In this document: positions 59,977 through 64,000 of the stretch, one piece after another
How the letters are laid out: every line of letters starts with the position of its first letter
Numbering within the stretch: position 1 is the first letter of the stretch
NCBI GenBank assembly: GCA_000759755.1
Contig: BBMW01000003.1
Span: 248,001-312,000, forward strand
DNA: 64,000 nucleotides
Direction of reading: 5' to 3'
From: Citrobacter werkmanii NBRC 105721
Lineage (GTDB): Bacteria > Pseudomonadota > Gammaproteobacteria > Enterobacterales > Enterobacteriaceae
Program-made: the position numbers and the translations under genes
The notes under the pieces: generated by a model
Seen by the model: the letters and a program-made list of their open reading frames with translations, nothing else
Told to the model about the DNA's origin: nothing
Databases searched by the model: none

Positions 59977-60070
59977 ATGATAGTTTTGCAAAAATAATGC
60001 GCAGAATAATGGCATATAAAGAGGGTATTTCAGGGGCTAAGAAAAAAGAGGGCGGAAAGTGAAAATTTTC

Positions 60071-60097
60071 TAAAGTTCGAATTTAAGGTGCCGATAC
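60071..60097 (+). promoter_or_regulatory. Sigma-28 (FliA) promoter of fliC
   Basis: TAAAGTTC, 11 bases, GCCGATAC: 14 of 16 consensus positions. It lies 70 bases upstream of the fliC ATG, giving a 5' leader of about 60 nt. Confidence 0.93.
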
Positions 60098-60166
60098 ATG
60101 GGTTACGGTGAGAAACCGTGGGCAACAGCCCAATAACATCAAGTTGTAATTGATAAGGAAAAGATC

Positions 60167-61663
60167 ATGGCACAAGTCATCAATACAAACAGCCTGTCGC
60201 TGTTGACCCAGAACAACCTGAACAAATCTCAGTCTACCCTGAGCTCCGCTATCGAGCGTCTGTCCTCCGGCCTGCGTATCAACAGCGCGAAAGACGATGC
60301 TGCTGGTCAGGCGATCGCAAACCGCTTCACCGCAAACATCAAAGGTCTGACTCAGGCTTCCCGTAACGCCAACGACGGTATTTCTATCGCGCAGACCACT
60401 GAAGGTGCGCTGAACGAAATTAACAACAACCTGCAGCGTGTGCGTGAACTGTCTGTTCAGGCAACTAACGGGTCCAACTCCGATAGCGATCTGACCTCCA
60501 TCCAGAACGAAATCACACAACGTTTAAGTGAGATTGACCGCGTATCTGGCCAGACTCAGTTCAACGGCGTGAAAGTACTGGCTCAGGACAACACCCTGAA
60601 AATCCAGGTCGGTGCAAACGACGGCGAAACCATCTCTATCGACCTGAAAAAGATTGATTCCAAAACTCTGGGAATGGATGGTTTTAACGTCAATGGATCA
60701 AAAGCAGCAACAGGTAGCGATTTAGTGTCTAAGTTTGACGCTACTGGTTATGATGCTTATACCGTGGGTGGGAAGGAATTTCGTGTTGATCTGAAAACAG
60801 GTGCAGTATCTGGCGATGATGGTGCTGGTGGCTTTGAAGCTAAGTTTGTAGATGCAAAAACAGGCGCATTGGTTAAAGATGCTACTAAAACAAACGGAAC
60901 AGCTAAATATTCCACAACAGCAACCGCCGCTGCTGATGCTGATGCTGTAGCAATCGCAACCGCGGCTAAAGATTTAAAAGTTGGTCAGACGTTCAACGCT
61001 GCGGGTATCGACTTTACTGTAAGTGGTTCTGATGTAGGTGCTGACGGCCATGGTACCTTCACTGCAAACATTGGCGGAAGTGTTGTTACATTTACTACAG
61101 CAGGCGCTGACTTAGCCAACTCTACATTAAAGTCCAGTGAGAGTGTCTATACCTCATCTGTATCTGGTAAGTTAACAACGAAAAGTGCTGAAACTAACCT
61201 GGCTGCTACAGTTGATGACCTTAAATCTGCGGGTACAAAAACTGGTAGCGCTCTGACTATTGATGGCAAGGTCTATGATGTCTCTGCTGATGGTAGCAAA
61301 GTTACCAACGGTGGTGTTACGATGTTCCTGAGCCAGAATCAGGCTGGTAAAGCGACTCTGGTTACCGAAAGCGTTGCTAAGAAAGCGACAGCCAATCCTT
61401 TGGAAACTATCGATAAGGCACTGGCACAGGTTGATGCACTGCGTTCTGACCTCGGTGCGGTGCAGAACCGTTTTGATTCCACTATCACTAACCTGGGCAA
61501 CACAGTAAACAACCTGTCTTCTGCACGTAGCCGTATCGAAGATGCTGATTACGCGACCGAAGTGTCCAACATGTCTAAAGCACAGATCCTGCAACAAGCA
61601 GGTACCTCTGTATTGGCACAGGCCAACCAGGTTCCGCAGAACGTTCTGTCTCTGCTGCGTTAA
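60167..61663 (+). CDS. fliC: Flagellin FliC
   Basis: A 498-residue filament protein. The D0/D1 ends are strongly conserved: AQVINTNSLSLLTQNNLNKS at the start and VLAQANQVPQNVLSLLR at the end, about 170 residues N-terminal and 95 C-terminal. The central D2/D3 part (about residues 175-400) is Ala/Thr/Gly/Lys-rich and encoded by more AT-rich DNA; this is the H-antigen-determining region. GAAAAGATC precedes the ATG. No fliB methylase gene follows, unlike Salmonella, so flagellin lysine methylation from this locus is not expected. Confidence 0.97.
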   Translation: MAQVINTNSLSLLTQNNLNKSQSTLSSAIERLSSGLRINSAKDDAAGQAIANRFTANIKGLTQASRNANDGISIAQTTEGALNEINNNLQRVRELSVQATNGSNSDSDLTSIQNEITQRLSEIDRVSGQTQFNGVKVLAQDNTLKIQVGANDGETISIDLKKIDSKTLGMDGFNVNGSKAATGSDLVSKFDATGYDAYTVGGKEFRVDLKTGAVSGDDGAGGFEAKFVDAKTGALVKDATKTNGTAKYSTTATAAADADAVAIATAAKDLKVGQTFNAAGIDFTVSGSDVGADGHGTFTANIGGSVVTFTTAGADLANSTLKSSESVYTSSVSGKLTTKSAETNLAATVDDLKSAGTKTGSALTIDGKVYDVSADGSKVTNGGVTMFLSQNQAGKATLVTESVAKKATANPLETIDKALAQVDALRSDLGAVQNRFDSTITNLGNTVNNLSSARSRIEDADYATEVSNMSKAQILQQAGTSVLAQANQVPQNVLSLLR

Positions 61664-61680
61664 TTTACGCTTATCGCGCA

Positions 61681-61704
61681 AACCCCGCTCCGGCGGGGTT
61701 TTTT
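61681..61704 (+). terminator. Terminator after fliC
   Basis: An 8-bp stem AACCCCGC / GCGGGGTT with a TCCG loop and a T run, 17 bases after the stop codon. Confidence 0.92.
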
Positions 61705-61792
61705 ACATTTAGCTTTACCCGTAACCCCCAAATAACCCCCCATTTCACCCACTATTCACCCGATTAAAACCCCTGCAGAAACGGATAATCAT

Positions 61793-61800
61793 GCCGATAA
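61793..61800 (+). promoter_or_regulatory. GCCGATAA, sigma-28 -10 element of fliA
   Basis: A perfect -10 octamer of FliA promoters lies 25 bases before the fliA GTG. A good -35 at the standard spacing is not evident. The fliAZ operon also has a FlhDC-dependent class II promoter in relatives. Confidence 0.6.
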
Positions 61801-61825
61801 CTCATTTAACGCAGGGCTGTTTATC

Positions 61826-62545
61826 GTGAATTCACTGTATACCGCTGAAGGTGTAATGGATAAACACTCGCTGTGGCAGCGTTATGTACCGTTGGTGCGT
61901 CACGAAGCATTGCGCCTTCAGGTGCGTTTGCCGGCGAGCGTAGAACTGGATGACCTGCTACAAGCGGGCGGCATCGGGTTATTGAATGCAGTTGACCGAT
62001 ATGACGCTTTGCAAGGAACGGCATTTACCACTTACGCAGTGCAGCGTATTCGTGGAGCGATGCTGGACGAACTACGTAGCCGGGATTGGGTGCCGCGTAG
62101 CGTTCGGCGCAATGCTCGCGAAGTGGCACAGGCGATGGGACAACTGGAGCAGGAGTTAGGGCGCAACGCGACGGAAACCGAAGTGGCGGAGCGTCTGGCT
62201 ATTCCTGTGCAAGAGTATCGTCAGATGTTGCTTGATACCAATAATAGCCAACTCTTCTCCTATGACGAGTGGCGGGAAGAGCATGGCGATAGTATTGAGC
62301 TGGTGACGGAAGAACATCAGCAGGAAAACCCGTTACAGCAGCTACTTGAGGGTAACCTTCGCCAGCGCGTGATGGAGGCGATCGAGGCGTTGCCGGAGCG
62401 CGAAAAGCTGGTGTTAACGCTGTACTATCAGGAAGAGCTGAATCTGAAAGAGATCGGCGCGGTACTGGAAGTCGGGGAATCACGGGTCAGCCAGTTGCAC
62501 AGTCAGGCCATCAAACGTCTACGCACCAAGCTGGGTAAGCTATAG
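61826..62545 (+). CDS. fliA: Flagellar sigma factor 28, FliA (GTG start)
   Basis: A 239-residue sigma factor directing class III flagellar genes (fliC, fliD and others). Region 2 is SVELDDLLQAGGIGLLNAVDRY, region 3 follows RDWVPRSVRRNAREV, and region 4 carries the helix-turn-helix NLKEIGAVLEVGESRVSQLH. It starts with GTG at 61826 (VNSLYTAEGVMDKHSLW), as in E. coli. It is opposed by anti-sigma FlgM, which is not in the window. Confidence 0.97.
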   Translation: MNSLYTAEGVMDKHSLWQRYVPLVRHEALRLQVRLPASVELDDLLQAGGIGLLNAVDRYDALQGTAFTTYAVQRIRGAMLDELRSRDWVPRSVRRNAREVAQAMGQLEQELGRNATETEVAERLAIPVQEYRQMLLDTNNSQLFSYDEWREEHGDSIELVTEEHQQENPLQQLLEGNLRQRVMEAIEALPEREKLVLTLYYQEELNLKEIGAVLEVGESRVSQLHSQAIKRLRTKLGKL

Positions 62546-62601
62546 GGGTAATCATTACCCCTGAACAATGCCGCATTACGAATTGACTACCAGGAGTTCT
62601 C

Positions 62602-63153
62602 ATGACGGTGCAGCAATCAAAAAGACGGCCTCTAAGCCGCTACCTCAAAGATTTCAAACACAGCCAGACGCATTGCGCCCATTGCCTGAAGTTGCTCGAC
62701 AGGATCACGCTGGTTCGCCGTGGGCAAATTGTTAATAAAATCGCCATCGCCCGCCTGGACACGTTGCTGGATGAAGCTGAGTGGGAACAGGAGAAGAAAG
62801 AGTGGGTGGCGCTGTGTCGTTTTTGCGGTGATTTGCATTGCAAAGAGCAGAGCGACTTTTTTGACATTATCGGTTTTAAACAATTTTTGTTTGAGCAAAC
62901 CGAAATGAGCCACGGTACGGTACGTGAATACGTTGTCCGCCTGCGCCGCCTTGGCAATCATCTGACCGAACAAAATATCTCTCACGAATTGCTACAGGAA
63001 GGGTTCCTCGACGAAAACCTTGCCCCGTGGCTGCCGGAAACCAGCACCAACAATTATCGCATCGCATTGCGTAAGTATGAGCAATTTAAAGCCCATACGC
63101 ATATGGGACATATGCAGAAATCCACCTGGACAGCCAGTTCTGATATATATTAA
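62602..63153 (+). CDS. fliZ: Flagella/motility regulator FliZ
   Basis: A 183-residue DNA-binding protein with a truncated tyrosine-recombinase SAM-like fold (GTVREYVVRLRRLGNHL). It mimics sigma-S promoter recognition and represses RpoS genes while motility is on. AGGAGTT precedes the ATG, 56 bases after fliA, so it shares the fliA transcript. Confidence 0.96.
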   Translation: MTVQQSKRRPLSRYLKDFKHSQTHCAHCLKLLDRITLVRRGQIVNKIAIARLDTLLDEAEWEQEKKEWVALCRFCGDLHCKEQSDFFDIIGFKQFLFEQTEMSHGTVREYVVRLRRLGNHLTEQNISHELLQEGFLDENLAPWLPETSTNNYRIALRKYEQFKAHTHMGHMQKSTWTASSDIY

Positions 63154-63223
63154 AAACGAATAAGGTGTAACGGAGTGGTGTTTGTGAATCACGACAAACG
63201 CTTTACACTACGGTCATATACAC

Positions 63224-63340
63224 GTCATCCTTCAAGCTGTCTCTGCGTTGGCTGCACTCCCTCGCCCCAGTCACTTACTTTAGTAAGCTCCTGGGGACTT
63301 ACTCGCTTGCCGCCTTGATACAACTCGAATGATTTTGTGG
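63224..63340. repeat. Dispersed imperfect-palindrome repeat of about 115 bp
   Basis: The ends (ATCCTTCAAGCTGT and ACAACTCGAATGAT) are imperfect inverted copies, and the centre folds on CCCAGTCACTTACT / AGTAAGCTCCTGGG. The sequence resembles a non-coding repeat I know from several enterobacterial genomes. It lies between fliZ and fliY and may form an RNA hairpin in the transcript. Confidence 0.6.
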
Positions 63341-63378
63341 ATTAATGATGGTCACTAATGACAATATTCGGGGTAACT

Positions 63379-64000
63379 ATGAAATTAGCACTTCTGGGAC
63401 GTCAGGCTCTGATGGGTGTAATGGCTGTTGCACTTGTCGCCGGAATGAGCGTAAAGACTTTTGCAGATGAAGGTCTGTTAAATAAAGTTAAAGAGCGCGG
63501 CACGCTGCTGGTGGGCCTGGAAGGGACCTATCCCCCGTTTAGCTTTCAGGGCGATGACGGCAAGCTGACCGGTTTCGAAGTGGAGTTCGCCGAAGCACTG
63601 GCAAAGCACCTTGGGGTGCAAGCCACGTTGAAGCCGACCAAGTGGGACGGCATGCTGGCCTCGCTTGATTCCAAACGCATTGACGTGGTTATCAACCAGG
63701 TGACCATTTCTGACGAACGTAAGAAAAAATACGATTTCTCTACCCCGTATACTGTGTCTGGTATTCAGGCGCTGGTGAAGAAAGGCAATGAAGGTGTTAT
63801 TAAGACTGCCGCCGATCTGAAAGGTAAAAAAGTCGGCGTTGGTCTGGGTACCAACTATGAAGAGTGGCTGCGCCAGAACGTGCAGGGCGTGGATATTCGT
63901 ACCTATGATGATGACCCGACCAAATATCAGGATCTGCGCGTAGGCCGTATCGACGCTATTCTGGTTGACCGCCTGGCTGCACTGGACCTGGTGAAAAAAA
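63379..64000 (+). CDS. tcyJ: Cystine-binding periplasmic protein FliY/TcyJ, 5' part
   Basis: Partial gene; the window ends after 207 codons of about 266. The signal peptide is MKLALLGRQALMGVMAVALV... cut near TFA (residue about 29). The mature family-3 solute-binding fold has GLEGTYPPFSF and GFEVEFAEALAKHL. It captures L-cystine for the YecSC (TcyLN) importer. GGGGTAACT precedes the ATG. It lies after fliZ as in E. coli. Confidence 0.95.
   Translation, partial: MKLALLGRQALMGVMAVALVAGMSVKTFADEGLLNKVKERGTLLVGLEGTYPPFSFQGDDGKLTGFEVEFAEALAKHLGVQATLKPTKWDGMLASLDSKRIDVVINQVTISDERKKKYDFSTPYTVSGIQALVKKGNEGVIKTAADLKGKKVGVGLGTNYEEWLRQNVQGVDIRTYDDDPTKYQDLRVGRIDAILVDRLAALDLVKK

Overview
The window looks like chromosomal DNA of an enterobacterium close to Salmonella and Escherichia, most likely Citrobacter. 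The complete Salmonella-type anaerobic cobalamin operon, the E. coli/Salmonella flagellar region III order, the dcm-vsr pair, rcsA/dsrA/dsrB/yodD and the erfK-cobT junction are all present. The proteins recall, but do not equal, the E. coli and Salmonella versions. The genus is an inference; no database search was possible.

Layout: (1) 1-14352, cob/cbi operon on the + strand: end of cbiB, cbiC, D, E, T, F, G, H, J, K, L, then the cobalt ECF importer cbiMNQO, cbiP, cobU, cobS, cobT, closed by a strong terminator. Most genes overlap or nearly touch. (2) erfK (L,D-transpeptidase) on +, then a Fur-box-preceded ferric iron ABC transporter (binding protein, fused permease, short ATPase) on -. (3) 19091-31659, a 12.5 kb genomic island in the 3' end of a tRNA-Asn gene, bounded by 20-bp direct repeats. 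It has a P4-type integrase next to the tRNA, a second frameshifted recombinase, and a type VI secretion cargo locus: DUF2169 adaptor, DUF4150/PAAR-like domain, Rhs core with toxin tip, and immunity candidate. Downstream lies a graveyard of displaced Rhs tips with their own toxin and immunity remnants, SymE remnants and repeated hairpins. (4) 31800-42620, core genome: mtfA, tRNA-Ser(CGA), a VOC protein, a small exported protein behind a Fur-like palindrome, an EmrE-type SMR pump, an OmpS1-like porin, yedJ, dcm, vsr, yedA, yedI, yodC, DsrA sRNA, yodD, dsrB and rcsA. (5) 42906-63153, flagellar region: fliRQPONMLKJIHGF (-), fliE (+), yedF/yedE/yedD/amyA, fliTSD (-), fliC (+), fliA-fliZ (+), and the start of the cystine-binding gene fliY/tcyJ, cut by the window end.

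The part that most deserves a second look is the island. The DUF4150 and Rhs halves of what should be one roughly 1,500-residue secreted toxin lie in different frames, separated exactly at a run of seven G on the coding strand. Removing one G rejoins them. The adjacent displaced toxin/immunity modules record repeated tip exchange and decay. Outside the island, a small iron-box-preceded exported protein of unknown function and the absence of yedP beside dsrA are the main oddities.
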